Shown here piece by piece: positions 1-12,715 of a stretch of DNA of 64,000 nucleotides. The stretch's first letter is position 1. The number at the start of each line of letters is the position of its first letter. The notes beneath the pieces are model-generated. The model was not told the DNA's origin, did not search any database, and was given only the letters and a program-made list of their open reading frames with translations. Position numbers and translations under genes: made by a program. The stretch comes from Tubulanus polymorphus (taxonomy: Eukaryota; Nemertea; Palaeonemertea; Tubulaniformes; Tubulanidae). The stretch spans positions 15,838,447-15,902,446 of the forward strand of contig NC_134030.1 in NCBI RefSeq assembly GCF_964204645.1, given 5' to 3'.

Positions 1-3000
1 AACCTTCATTTTCAGCAATTAACGATCTGGTGAATTAATTAGTGATTCGGTCTTTCGGTGGTTCGAGATAAAATGCCCGCAAAATAAGAACCTAAGGAAC
101 CAGGGCTGACCACAAATTGCCCAACAGAAAATTTTCGAAACGACACAATCCAATCATGTTTGGTATCAAATGTGGCGTGGACCATGGTCTTTTAACTGAC
201 CAATGCATGACCAGTACTGACCATATAGTAAATTATTTGTTTGCAAACAATTAAGTTGTTTGGTGTCAAATAACTAGATATGATGTGGGTAGCGAGCTAA
301 CTTTGAAATTCCGCTAAAATGCATAAGATTTTTACGTAGGGTTTTGAACGAACAACGTTTCCATTTGTAATTGTAACGTGCGCATTTGAGCCTGTAATTT
401 GAGCGTGCACATTTCACACGCGTGAACGTGCGTATCGGTACCAACATGCGAGACTTGTCAAACTTTTACGATCAAGACTTTTAAACTGAACAAAGCAAAT
501 ATCATATCATATTATATATACATGAATAGATGGAATGATAATGTAGTAGTTTTAAATGTTTCGTAGCTGCAGTCCACTGACCACAGATCAAAGCTAATTG
601 CCTAATATGAAATATATTTTTGTTATAGAGATGTAGTAGATCAGTGAGAATTCAAACTTATGGTTAATTTTGAGTGATCACAACGCTAACCAATAGAGAA
701 AGCTGTAAGGCCTAAGAAAAGATGCATTAAGTATAACATATCTTTCAATATAATGATGAAGTATTCAAATGGCCATCACAACAATAGTTTGACTTATCTT
801 ATTGAAAAATACCGAAGTGTTAATGGGAAAACCTTGAATTCGAAACAATTCCACACTCAATCGTTTACTTTGAAAACACAATTTGCATTTTGTGGACACG
901 TATTTTTTTTCTGCACAAAAAGCATGAAGTATATTATCTTTGCTTGTAAAAATTTGAAATTTTGGGGAAGATTTTTGGCCTCGTTAACCTGTGAACACGT
1001 CCTTCATATATTTTCTAAGACCGACCCTTGAAATGATGCTGAGAGTTTCGACGATAATTTTGGTAGGATGTAAACTTAGGCTGCTTCGTATCCGTGGAGG
1101 GTTGCTAATTATTGATTCTATACACAATAATCATAAGTACCATGAGATTCGATAGAATATCGTTTTTCAATCATAAGTACACGAATTATCGCGATATAAA
1201 GATAAATAATATGTTCATATACTTTTTACGTCTTATACTGTATATTTCTTTAGTAGTATAAATAAAGAGTGGATCAGCAGGCCACCTGAGACCATTCCAC
1301 GATCTAAGGTCAGTTGCCAAAAGTTAGTAAGTTTACCAGCGGTTAGTTAACATTTATAATGACAATTAAATTTTCATTGCTAAAATAACTTTGTACTTGT
1401 TGACTCAAAAGCAGAGAATTGAAAATACGATAATACGATACGAAAACTCAGTGTACAAATTCAAAAAGATTATCTCTAGTGAAAGATCGAACGTTGTGTC
1501 GTAATTTTCTAATGATAAAACATGGTTTGAAATTTGAAATGTGTACATAGTTGATCTTTTTCAGTGTAATTAGTCATGTATCATATTGGATGATGGTTAA
1601 TTTAAACTATCTTTTGAGAAACGGGTCCCAGAGCTGTATCCTTTACTCCTGTAATAGAGGATGCAATCTATTTGCGGCAAACAGCTAGTGCAAATAGCTA
1701 GAAAAGGTAACAATAGCGCATTGGCAAACTTAGAGCAAGCGTACATTGGTTGTTTAGGTTTTTCGAAGGGGCGAATTTGTGGGAAAATTAATCATTACTG
1801 AGATATATCCGTGGCGAGCTTTTCCAGGGATTTAAAAAGTTGAGCTGTACACAAGGAATTTTGTGTAGTCCAATATCCGTGATTACCTCTGGCGTGGAGA
1901 GATACAATCTAAAAACAACCCTAGAGTCAAATATTTTACCACAATTTTTTATGATCAATAAAAAGATTGAGTAATAGACATTCAAACAGTATTATCTAAA
2001 TTCCACCCCATTTTAAACTCATTCATCTCTACACAACCTCCAACTTGTTGAACAGTCCACATTAAAATTAGGGACCACTATTCTTGCTCATCTACACTGG
2101 CTACCAATCTAACAAAGGATTAAATTTGAGTGTTTGATGTTATAACAATACCAGACTGAATTATGGATTCGGTTTCTACTTTTTAATTGAACATTTATAT
2201 CACATATTGGGCATCATTTTTACCAGTATATATGGAATAACCTATCCATATATCATGTTCAATTTTATATAATCTGACTTTTGAGATGTCATTCAATCAA
2301 TGCATTCACATGCGGTCGTCGCTTTCAATAGCCACCACGGACTGGCTCCTTATTATTTCTTTGGTGATACCATTGGCGGACGATCCCACACGTTTCTTGC
2401 TCCAGCCCTAGAATGCTCAATATTCGTCATGAACCCCGATTTGAGTTTAAATTCAAAATACTCCTAAAACACCTGTTAACTAGATTACTCTAAAACACCT
2501 TTATGTGCAAGAATCAGTGAAATTGGCGCTTTATCAGTTGTATTCATCATTCGTACCCACGAATCTCGTATCGTATCCTAAGAATGTGGAGACCCATCCT
2601 CGTAAAGAGAATGAATAGGCTCTGTTGCGTTCATATCATTTGATATGAGGCTACGTGTCATCTTCATTTGAAATCACATTGTTTTTTTAAAGGGTGGGCG
2701 AGAATATATTCTAATGTTTTTGTTTCTCTGAATGTTGCTATTTAAGAGTTCAATAATTTCAGTCTACCAAACAAAGGATTTTCCGTATGTTTCGTGACAT
2801 GTTTTTCCATAACCCTAGGAGACCATTTTAGGTATTTTTTGCGGATGACCGAAAGCTGCTGTCCCTTTCTAGTAATTTGATGATATCCGTCGAAATCTAA
2901 ATTCTAAAAAGGAATCAGGCATATCTTCTTGTTTGACTAAATATGAACTCAACAACGAGTGACACTCCCTTCAAAGGCGCCGAAGTAAAATCATGTGTCG

Positions 3001-4408
3001 GTTGGAGATGATATTGTGTCAGAATTTCTTCAAAATCGGAGAAAATTGAATATTTTGAAAATAATCATTTTACATGTATGTTTAAATCCGTTATAACTGG
3101 AGCAATTTTCATGAAAAAATATCTATGGAATCAGCGAAATGTAATTAAGAAGAATACTATGTTTAAAAAGTTATCAAAGACATTTGAAAAAAGTTTTCCG
3201 AATTCGTCAACTGTTAAACGAGTAACAACCAGATGTGTTCCCATTAAACCACCGACCGCGAGCCGAGTCGATGTGAGATGTGCCCTACACTGAAAATCTC
3301 AAGTGCTATAAAACCGGTTTTTTAGGTGCCGCTGAATGTCGGCCGTTAAAAAACTGAACAATTCCCATTTGGAAAGGGCCTACGTAGTTAGAGAAAATTC
3401 AAGATGTGTATATCGTGTGATACAGGCTCCATATTTCATGTGCGTTTGGAAATTAACCTTGTTTATAACGAAACACGCATGTATTTATGCTATTTTAGAT
3501 TTAAAAAGAGCGCACGAAAGTGTTTCATGAGACCCGCAAATAACGTCAAGTTATTCATGCATTTTTGATTTATATGAATAAATTTCGCTTCGAAATCTTT
3601 AAATTTCTCAGGTGGATTATTCAATAAATTCACAACAGTCCATTATGGATTTAGTTTGACGCCAATCGTTCTTTTAAAGATATTTCTTTCTCGAAGAAAG
3701 ATTTTCTTAAAAACTTTGATTATGGCGAATCTTTTATGTGTCCGATAGTTCAACCTTCGGGTATTATACTAGAACACAAATTTTTAAAGATATTCATAAC
3801 ATACTGAAGGATATCACAGGTTATACCCGAAGATATGCAGTTGGATAGATATTTTTGTTTCGACTCGCATGCGACAGTAAAAACGGTACTTGATATATTA
3901 AGTGAACTTCATCATTGATATTTTCACTAATCTACTTGAATTCCAAAAAAGAACTGACAATGAAAAAGGGTTACAGCTGTGACTGATATCACTCCAAATT
4001 TCAATTCCTATGAACACTTTTCGTATAAAGAAAACTATTAACGAAACAGTTTTTAGAGGCGAAGAATCCGCGTTACCATCGAATTTTCAAAACTTGAAGG
4101 AATGGTTAATGCCTCGGTGACCACTGGTCTAGTACTCGGTTTTCTGAAATGGAAGTGGCCAAGTCTAAAGAACAACTATTGTATCACATGATTTCAAATA
4201 TTAGGAACCCAATGCGTTTAATGATTTAATTAATTGGTATCGCGCAGATTGGTTGAAAGACGGGTGTTAGTCACCTTGTGATTTAATTGTTTTTCATGCA
4301 TCGATTAATTAATCTTATTATAACTTATTTGTAGGCGCTTCCCGCAAACATTTTCTATTCGTTGAGTTTTCAAACGCAGTACTGTTCAGATGATTCGAGT
4401 CAAGTAGT
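1..4408. other. Unannotated AT-rich sequence
   Basis: Apart from the LINE fragment at 2089-2410, I see no gene. GACCA/TGGTC-rich words at 170-230 and 4120 resemble the foldback arms and may be older relatives. Confidence 0.6.
2089..2410 (+). pseudogene. Dead LINE fragment (reverse-transcriptase C-terminal region)
   Basis: Translation at 2089 gives HLHWLPI-stop-QRIKFE, the well-known LHWLPV-x-QRI motif near the end of CR1/Jockey-like LINE proteins. Near 2335, in decayed sequence, HHGLAPYYF matches the motif that normally follows (NGLAPxYL). In-frame stops and an AT-rich interruption show it is dead. Confidence 0.5.
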
Positions 4409-6439
4409 AAAAAAGTTTATGTTAAAGCTATTAGCATTACTATGCAGTGAAAATAACGCACTGCGGCAAGTGAGGTGCTGTGATCCAGATGTGTAACCCA
4501 TTTATGGGTAATAAATTTCCATCATGTCAACGCCATTCAAAAACAGTAGCAACACTTTCTGCTGGTTTCTAGAAATAGCAATACGACGACAAGCACTTTC
4601 GAATTCGACCACGATATTTGAGAAGTTTCACTTGGGCAGTGGTGGTCAGTGATGGTCAATTTATGAATTTTAATGGCGAATCCTTTCTAGTTTCACACCA
4701 AATGCGGTACCGGTATATCGTTCTTTCAAGAAGTTTCAATTGGTCAGTGGTGGTCAGTGATGGTCAATTTATGAATTTTCAATTGCGAATCCTTTCTAGT
4801 TTCACATCAAATGCGGTACCGGTATATCGTTCTTTCAAGAAGTTTCAATTGGTCAGTGGTGGTCAGTGATGGTCCATTTATGAATTTTAATGGCGAATCA
4901 TTTCTAGTTTCACACCAAATGCGGTACCGGTATATCGTTCTTTCAAGAAGTTTCAATTGGTCAGTGGTGGTCAGTGATGGTCAATTTATTAATTTTCAAT
5001 GGCGAATCCTTTCTAGTTTGACACCATAACGCGGTATATCGTTTTCATATTCGAGAAGTTTGAATTGGTCATTGGTGGTCAGTGGTGGTCAGTGATGAAT
5101 TTGCAATGATGATTCCTTAGTTGTTTGAAAACAAACATTACATGATAAATTTCCGAAATTCGAAGTCAAGTGTTCAGACTCGGGGATATCTCAATTGGTC
5201 AGTTACTGACCACCATGGTGTCACCATTGTGGTCTATAGCTCAAATGAAACATGTGGAACCGACGAAGGGGCCCAAAAGTGTTAAGTCATTTCCTGGAGT
5301 GACGTGATCCAAAAATGCCCTAACTGGAAAAGGCAGTCTCTCAATTGGATGAAACCAAATCGGACAGGACAATTTAAATTTGGGAAGGTAGTGGTCTTTC
5401 TACGAAGCCCACGCGGTGAGCGTATTATTATGAAATCTTTTTTAAACCACCATGTACCACGAAGTAATAAGCATCGTTGTAAGCACTTGAAACAGTCATT
5501 AACAACTTGAAACTGTCAGATCAAACATCATACCGCATCCCTGCAAAGAGGGGTGGTTAAGCAAACCGGAGTTTTCATTGGCCACTCTACACTACCCCGC
5601 CAGTACGGGTAGCCTAGCAAACCGGAAAACTCATAATGCTGCCTTTTCAAGCAAGGGCATTTTTGGATCACATATAACTCAGAAATGACTTACGCTTTTG
5701 GGCCCCTTCGTCGGTTCCACATGTTTCATTTGAGCTATAGACCACAATGGTGACACCATGATGGTCAGAAACTGACCAATTGAGATATCCCCGAGTCTGA
5801 ACACTTGACTTGAGAATTTCAGAAATTTTTGTAGTCATGTTTTATTTTCTAACTACTGAGGAATCATTGCAAATTCATAAACTGACCATCACTGACCACC
5901 ACTGACCAATTCAAACTTCTCGAATATGAAAACGATATACCGCGTTATGGTGTCAAACTAGAAAGGATTCGCCATTGAAAATTCATGAATTGACCATCAC
6001 TGACCACCACTGACAAATTCATGCTTCTCGAATGTGAAAACGATCTACCAGTACCGCATTTGGTGTGAAGCTAGAAAGGATTCGCCATTAAAATTCATAA
6101 ATTGACCATCACTGACCAATTTCAACTTCTCGAATGTAAGAACGATATACCGGTACCACATTTGGTGTGAAACTGGATTCGCCATTAAAATTCATAAATT
6201 GACCATCACTGACCACCACTGCCCAAGTGAAACTTCTCGAATATCGTGGTCGAATTCGAAAGTGCTTGTCGTCGTATTGCTATTTCTAGAGACCAGCAGT
6301 ATGTTTTGCTACTGTTTGTGAATAAATGGCGTTGACATGATGGTTACCCATAAATAGGTTACACATCTGGATTAAAGCACCTCACTTGCCGCAGTGCGTT
6401 ATTTTCACTACATAGTAATGCTAATACATAAACTTTTTT
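4409..6439. mobile_element. Foldback-type element with tandem repeats in its arms
   Basis: The left arm (4409-about 5336) is repeated in reverse complement as the right arm (about 5639-6439), around a loop of about 300 bases. Both ends show AAAAAAGTTTATG (inverted). Each arm holds three to five tandem units of about 108 bases containing GGTCAGTGGTGGTCAGTGAT and GCGGTACCGGTATATCG. Long inverted arms built of tandem units define Foldback-like elements. No transposase is seen and the target duplication is not clear. Open frames in the left arm are by-products of the repeat. Confidence 0.75.
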
Positions 6440-7040
6440 GACGCCTTATAAAACGTTACCATTATGAAACCTAAACGATGTTAACCCTTCAGCGTCATTT
6501 TACAAACGACAGCCGTAAATCGATGTGCAAAACGTCACAGGTCTATGTGTACACAAATAAGCTATCTGGCAAAATATTATTGACATAGATGTAGAATGGC
6601 TTCCTGTGATTATATAATGACCTATATTTGAACGTCGAAATGTTATATTGCATTGAATATCATTAGAAGACGTATTGTAATAGTAAAGGATGTATGATTA
6701 TATCAGAAGCGGCAGGCATAAATAGAAATGATAAGTAAATCGGATTATTCAGTTAAATGGCGGATGTATAGACGATTTGGAAGTCTGATATAAAAGTCAG
6801 ACCCTGACGTGGGCATGCCGGTGGAATGACGAAGCTATCTACGATGTGTGTAGGTCCGGCGTGAATTTCATCAGCGGCTACAATCGGTCAATATGAAAAT
6901 GTGTAAACATATAATTTCAATATTCAAACGTTTTAGAAAATATGTTTGATATTAGGAGTATGCAGGTTTCGTGAGATTAGCAATTTGTAATAGCATAGCT
7001 ATCATATACGGCTCCGCGTCCTCTGATGGCATGTGTATTA
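6440..7040. other. Unannotated stretch after the foldback element
   Basis: No open frame, repeat or RNA gene recognised. Confidence 0.6.
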
Positions 7041-7150
7041 GGTGACAATTCAATTCAATTCTTTATTGATCCTTATTACATTGAAATTTCGGGATAAAAT
7101 TCCCAAATTCAATAAATACAAATTTTAAAATAAATTAATATAACATACAT
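7041..7150 (-). repeat. 3' end of a non-LTR retrotransposon, minus strand
   Basis: Read on the minus strand, the stretch ends CAATAAAGAATTGAATTG, a tail type common to LINE/SINE 3' ends. It is preceded by AT-rich sequence without a frame. Confidence 0.4.
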
Positions 7151-7642
7151 GACACACGGGTAATTCATACAGAACAACATAAGCATGTTATTTTAAATGA
7201 CAATGTCTACTTCAACCCACCCAGACTCAAGACTCTAGGATATCGAGTGACAGCCAAACCCGTGGCCCGGCCGGCTGGCTAGGCCACACGATATGCTCGA
7301 AGTCATGATGAAGCAGACATCAGAAGAGCTCGTTCTTCAACCATGGAGGCAATGAAGTTGCAGACCAGCTTAGAGGCATAAGTAAATGAAGTCGGTCGCA
7401 AGTTCGCGATCAATTATTGAGAATTTTCAATAAAAAAATTTAAACCACTACTAAGGTCGAAGACCCGCTGTATCATCTACCCAATTGCCAAATCTCATCA
7501 TTCCCCAAATTTCTTAAAACTTCGATTTCAAATTTGCAATTCCACATTAGCTTAGCCCAGAAATTATACATTTTTTTCGCAGGCGTCAAATAATTTTTTA
7601 AAATTAATTTTCTTGTTTACTACTTGACTCGAAGCTTGACTG

Positions 7643-8690
7643 CAATGAACATTTTGAAATGTATTAGTGCAGCGGACGTTAGTATAGGCTCGCAAACTTT
7701 GAGATATGGGGTGTGGACGGGGGTGATTTTAGGGCACCTATATCTATCGTCCTACAGAGCGGATTTCAAAGAAATGTTTTATACGGCTTCTAAACATACT
7801 GCCCATCATAGGCAATGAACATTTTGAAAATGTATTAGTGCAGCGGACGTTAGTATAGGCGCGCAAACTTCAACTTAAAGGTGGTGGTCGGGGTGATTTA
7901 GGGCACATATCTATCGTCCTACAGAGCGGATTTCAAGGCAATTGTGTACACACGACTTCTAAACATACTGCCCATCGATAGGCAATGATAATTTTGAAAT
8001 GTATTAGCGCAGCGGACGTTAGTAGGCGCGCAAACTTCAAGATATTGGGTGTTGTCGGGGTGATTTTAGGGGACCTATATCTATCGTCCTACAGAGCGGA
8101 TTTCAAAGAAATGTTATTCGGCTTCTAAACATACTGCCCATCATAGGCAATGAACATTTTGAAATGTATTAGTGCAGCGGACGTTAGTTAGGCGCTCAAA
8201 CTTCAACTTATGGGGTGTGGTCGGGGGTGATTTTAGGGCACCTATATCTATCGTCCTACACAGCGGATTTCAAGGAAATTTTGTACACGACTTCTAAACA
8301 TACTGCCCATCATAAGTAATGATAATTTTGAAATGTATTAGCGCAGCGGACGTTAGTATAGGCGCTCAAACTTCAACTTATGGGGTGTGGTCGGGGGTGA
8401 TTTTAGGGCACCTATATCTATCGTCCTACACAGCGGATTTCAAGGAAATTGTGTACACAACTTCTAAACATACTGCCCAGTCATAAGTAATGATAATTTT
8501 GAAATGTAGTAGCGCAGCGGACGATAGTAGTATAGGCGCGCAAACTTTATGAGATTGGGTGTGGTCGGGGGTGATTTTAGGCACCCATATCTATCGTCCG
8601 TAGATTTTTCATGGAAATATCGTATACGACCTCTAAACGTACAGCCCACCATATAGTATTAGAAGCGTATTAGTTCGCGGACGTTACCGG
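7643..8690. repeat. Tandem array, about 170-bp unit, six copies
   Basis: Unit starts (CAATGAACATTTTGAAATG or variant) fall at 7643, 7813, 7983, 8148, 8317 and 8488, a spacing of 165-171 bases. A decayed partial unit runs to about 8690. Each unit has GCGGACGTTAGTATAGGCGC and CTATCGTCCTACAGAGCGGA. Units differ by single bases and small indels. No gene is seen in it. Confidence 0.9.
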
Positions 8691-9624
8691 TAGTCCAGTC
8701 ATTGGATATCAATGCACGTCTATTCAAGATTTAGTCTGAATACCAGTCGTTGTTACGGTTCCGTCGTTGTTTCAAACAACGGATAGACCGTACTATGACT
8801 ATTGAAGATTTAGAACATTATTCACCAACTAACATCATAATAACCCCAGGAACCTCTATATCCTAATCTCTTGGACCATAATACCCTAGGCCTATATACC
8901 CCTAACCCCCGTAGACCCTCAATATCTGCGGTTGAAAAAGCCGCCATTTTGTTCCTAGTAATTCACTGCTTATAACAAACTTTAATATAGCCGTCGTTTC
9001 ATGTAACGTACTAGGTTTTTATGAAATCTAACGTCCGTTTTCAGCAACGTCCGCTAACTTTTGTCTGGTTGTATTTCCTGGTTGTTGGCGAATGATGGCT
9101 GCCGCGAATGATGCTGTTCTGTTGTTGCTGGACTATAATGATGACTGGGAATGGATAAATGGAGAGATGGATGACTAAGTGAGTGAGAACATGCCGCCTA
9201 GAAAACGTAACCAGGGTCATGGAATATCGGGTAAGAACGCGCTGTGAATGAATAAAAAAAAACAGTTGAGTATCAATGACCAACCACACAGTATCCCCCT
9301 GTACTGTAGGCCCTATAATAAAAAAACAAGGGTGGTAAATAAAAACAGCTTTTCTGGCCCATCACGTGGCACCACCTACTGTATTTTGATATGCTAATGA
9401 GCAGGTGATGACATCACTGTACCGTTTCCGAGCGTCCGCGGAGCAGATTTTTCAGCATTACGCGAGCGTATGCTGAGTAAACTGTCACTCATAAATGAAA
9501 ACAAAAAGTTTAGTAAAAATTGTTGTTTATTTCTGAATGCAAAGTCCTCACCGAACAAATTGATGCATAATAATGGTAGATAAACTGTTTATTAACGAAA
9601 TTACGGACCAAAACGTCGCACGGA
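8691..9624. other. Unannotated stretch with a segment repeated at 11715
   Basis: About 90 bases near 9240-9340 (GAATGAATAAAA, CAGTATCCCCCTGTAC, AAACAAGGGTGG) recur diverged at 11715-11790, on the other side of the Helentron-like pair. No gene seen. Confidence 0.5.
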
Positions 9625-10039
9625 CATTAGTTATTCTATATGGTCAACAGGGGACGTTGAATAGTAGAATAACTTAACTTTCCTTATTATATTGGTACCT
9701 AGGCAGATTTTGTTACCATGCTCAATTGCAAAGTTGTAGTTCATGACATGTTTTATGATTGTGGTAAGTTTCGAGGTCATTGGGTTTTGAATATGGTCAC
9801 CAGGGGGCGTTAAATAGTAGAATAACTTAGTATTTCCATATTAAATTGGTAACGAGGCATATTTTGTTATCACAATCAATTACAAAATCGTAGCTGCTGA
9901 CATGTTCTATGATTGTGGTGAGTTTCAAGGTCATTGGTTTTTGTATATGGTCACCAGGGGGCATTGAATATTGAAATTGTTAGATTGTTGAGCATTTGGA
10001 ACCACTTCCCAAGTGGGCATGATGTCCCTGGACCCCTAG
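9625..10039 (+). mobile_element. 5'-truncated Helentron-like copy
   Basis: It begins inside a core unit (CATTAGTTATTCTATATGG) and keeps two to three core units, the subterminal TCCCAAGTGGGC and the terminal hairpin, ending at CCCCTAG (10036-10039). It lies 360 bases upstream of full copy A on the same strand. Confidence 0.8.
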
Positions 10040-10400
10040 TATCAATACAATAATACTAATTGAGACTGTTATAATGTTGAAGATGAAGAATGGTATCCTC
10101 AGTGTGAGGACTGTGATGATCCGCCAACATTGTTAATTGACATTTCTTTTGTTTAGTAGAAGAATTACAAAACGCATTAGGCCTATTTAAAAAGTCTAGA
10201 CTTTATTCCTGTGGTTTCACCAGTTAGACAAAATTATGAAAAATGAAAATTGACCTCATCAATTTAAAAAAAAACTCGGACGCAAATCTAATACTTTCAT
10301 TCTCGTGGCCTTTACAGGGATACTGGGGTTGGTCTCACTTTCAACTGTGACAAGTCCTTGTGGCTGGATTGGCTTTTTTTACCACCCACAGACACTTTTA

Positions 10401-11667
10401 AGCCCACTTGGGACTTTAGTCCCAGCGGGCTATTGCGTTCACTTTTCGTCCGTCGTCCGTCCGTCCGTCCGTCTGTAGACGGAATCCAGTTATTTTGGGA
10501 AGTTTTTAAGACGCTTCAAGGTAATGTCTTGATATTTGGTTTATACATGTATCTACCCTAGACACATCTTCAGGCCAAAAATGGCCCTGTCAGAATCAAG
10601 ATGGCCGACTGGCAGCCATTGTTGTTCGCCAAAATCAGCACTTTTTACACATTTTCGAAGTTTACGAGGGAAATTTTGAAGACGCTTTGATCAATTACCT
10701 TGATCTTTCGATTATATTTGAATCTACCAAGGGCCCATCAGCATAAGAAAAATTGGGTCCATATGACTCAAGATGGCCGTCCTATGACCTTTTTAGTGCC
10801 CAAAAATGTCAATTTTGGCCAGAATTCTAGGTCATGCAGCTTCCTTCTGGTTTGCCATTTCTCATTGCACTTTGTGATGGGTATTCTTTGTAAAGGGATG
10901 TTTTATACCTGAGACAGGTATTTTTGATCCGCCAATTATGACGCAATTGGCGGCCATCTTGATGTCATTAGTACTCATTCGTAGGTGGGAAAAAGTTTTT
11001 CGACATTATATTGATACCTAAGCATATTTTGGTACAACAATGAATTAGAAAGTTGTAGCGTATAACGTGTTCTATGATTGGGGAGAGTTTCAAGTTCATT
11101 GTTTTTTGTATATGGCCACCAGGGGGCGTTGAATAATACAATATCTTAGTATTTCTATATTATATTCGTATCAATACATATTTTGTTACCGCAATCAATT
11201 GCATAGTTGTGGCTCATGACATCATCTATGATTGTGGTGAGTTTTAAGGAAATTAGTTATTCTATATGGTCACCAGGGGGCGTTGAATAGTAGAATAACC
11301 TGGTATTTCCTTATTATATTGGTACCTAGGCATATTTTGTTACCATGATCAATTGCAAAGTTGTAGTTCATGACATGTTCTATGAATATGGTGTATATAC
11401 AAGGTTATTGGGTTTTGAATATCGTCACCAGGGGGCGTTGAATAGTAGAATAACTTAGTATTTCCATATTAAATTGGTAACGAGGCATATTTTGTTATCA
11501 CAATCAATTACAAAATCGTAGCTGCTGACATGTTTTATGATTGTATTGAGTTTCAAGGTCATTGGTTTTTGTATATGGTCACCAGAGGGCATTGAATATT
11601 GAAATTGTTAGATTGTTGAGCATTTGAAACCACTTCCCAAGTGGGCATGGTGTCCCTGGACCCCTAG
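10401..11667 (+). mobile_element. Helentron-like non-autonomous element (HINE, pearl/DINE-1 type), full copy A
   Basis: It starts AGCCCACTTGGGACT after a T run and ends in CCCCTAG followed by T. The 12-mer GCCCACTTGGGA at the start is matched by its reverse complement TCCCAAGTGGGC, 25 bases before the 3' end. A GTCC(GTCC)n microsatellite lies near the 5' end. Then come about 450 bases of unique body, four tandem core units of about 154 bases, and a 3' hairpin (GGTGTCC/GGACCCC). These are the hallmarks of DINE-1 and mollusc pearl/CvA elements. No replication or helicase gene is encoded. Copies agree closely with one another, so the family amplified fairly recently. Confidence 0.85.
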
Positions 11668-12136
11668 TTTTGAATATCACCACACACACACGGCGGGACG
11701 ATGGTGGAATGAATAAAACCAGTATCAATTATCAATAATTGATGGCCAACTCCAGTATCCCTGTACGATAAAAAACAAGGGTGGCAAACTACTGTCTGTC
11801 ACACCACAGGGGTGTAAACTGGCTTGGATTTTATTTACGGGTTGTGTAAAAGTGCAGATCCGCACCTCTCGTGAATGATGTAATAGGCCCTATAGGCCTA
11901 CTGAATTACAAATCACTGTTTTAGCTTCAGAACGTCTTACGGAATCCAATGCAGTGATTTATATAATATCTTCACTAGAAAGTAGATTTTTGGCCCAGTT
12001 TTTATCTCAGAATCGGAGGATCTTTCAATAAGATGCCATATTAGATTGGGAAATCTAAAGTGAAGATTTATCTTCAGTTGGCCTATTTGCTGAAACGATG
12101 TAAGGGTAATCAGTGCATGAAACTAAACCAATTTTA

Positions 12137-12715
12137 AGGCCAGCCATAGGCTGAGCCTATTACAATACAAATGGAGCGAAATTAAATGACATGGTTTCCA
12201 GAGTAAAAGTTTTTTGACTGTGCAACTGAGCATATATTCATACAAATCATTCATTAGAGCATTATCCATTCTCCAACCCCTATGAAGCTGAAATTTGAAA
12301 GAGGGCCTCGTTAAAATTTATATCAGCTTTTTCGCAAAAATCTGATCGCAAAAATATCTGTTTTAAAAAGCCAATCAGAAAGCAAAGACTCCTCTATGAT
12401 TGGCTTAGCTGCAGCGATCAGCAGGAGTTCACGTGAACCCGCAGTATCATCTACTGTTTTACTTTCAGGTTTTATTTTAAGATCTAAAATTTTATTTCAT
12501 TATCGATTTCTGTGAAATCTTTAGTTGATTTGGTTTTTGGGAGGAATAAATTTATTTGCACTAGGCCCTATAGAAAATATCATTGACAATTGTGCAAAGT
12601 TCGGGAAAAATAGCTTTTTCTCAAATCGGATGGATGACCTTGATATGCTTATGAGCCATATGTTCAAACTGCAAATTCAACTAAATTTTATTCTGTTAAA
12701 AAAATTAATTGAATC
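12137..12715 (+). repeat. Family 2 interspersed repeat, copy 1
   Basis: Starts AGGCCAGCCATAGGCTGAG and shares nearly all of its sequence with 33511-34078 and the first 380 bases with 42444-42822. It contains a hairpin AAGCCAATCA/TGATTGGCTT at 12368-12406. No frame or terminal inverted repeat is seen. Its class is unknown; a solo LTR is possible. Confidence 0.75.

Noticed and set aside
4618-5029. Open frames with repeating protein words
   Set aside because: They read through the 108-bp tandem units of the foldback arm; the protein repeat is a by-product.
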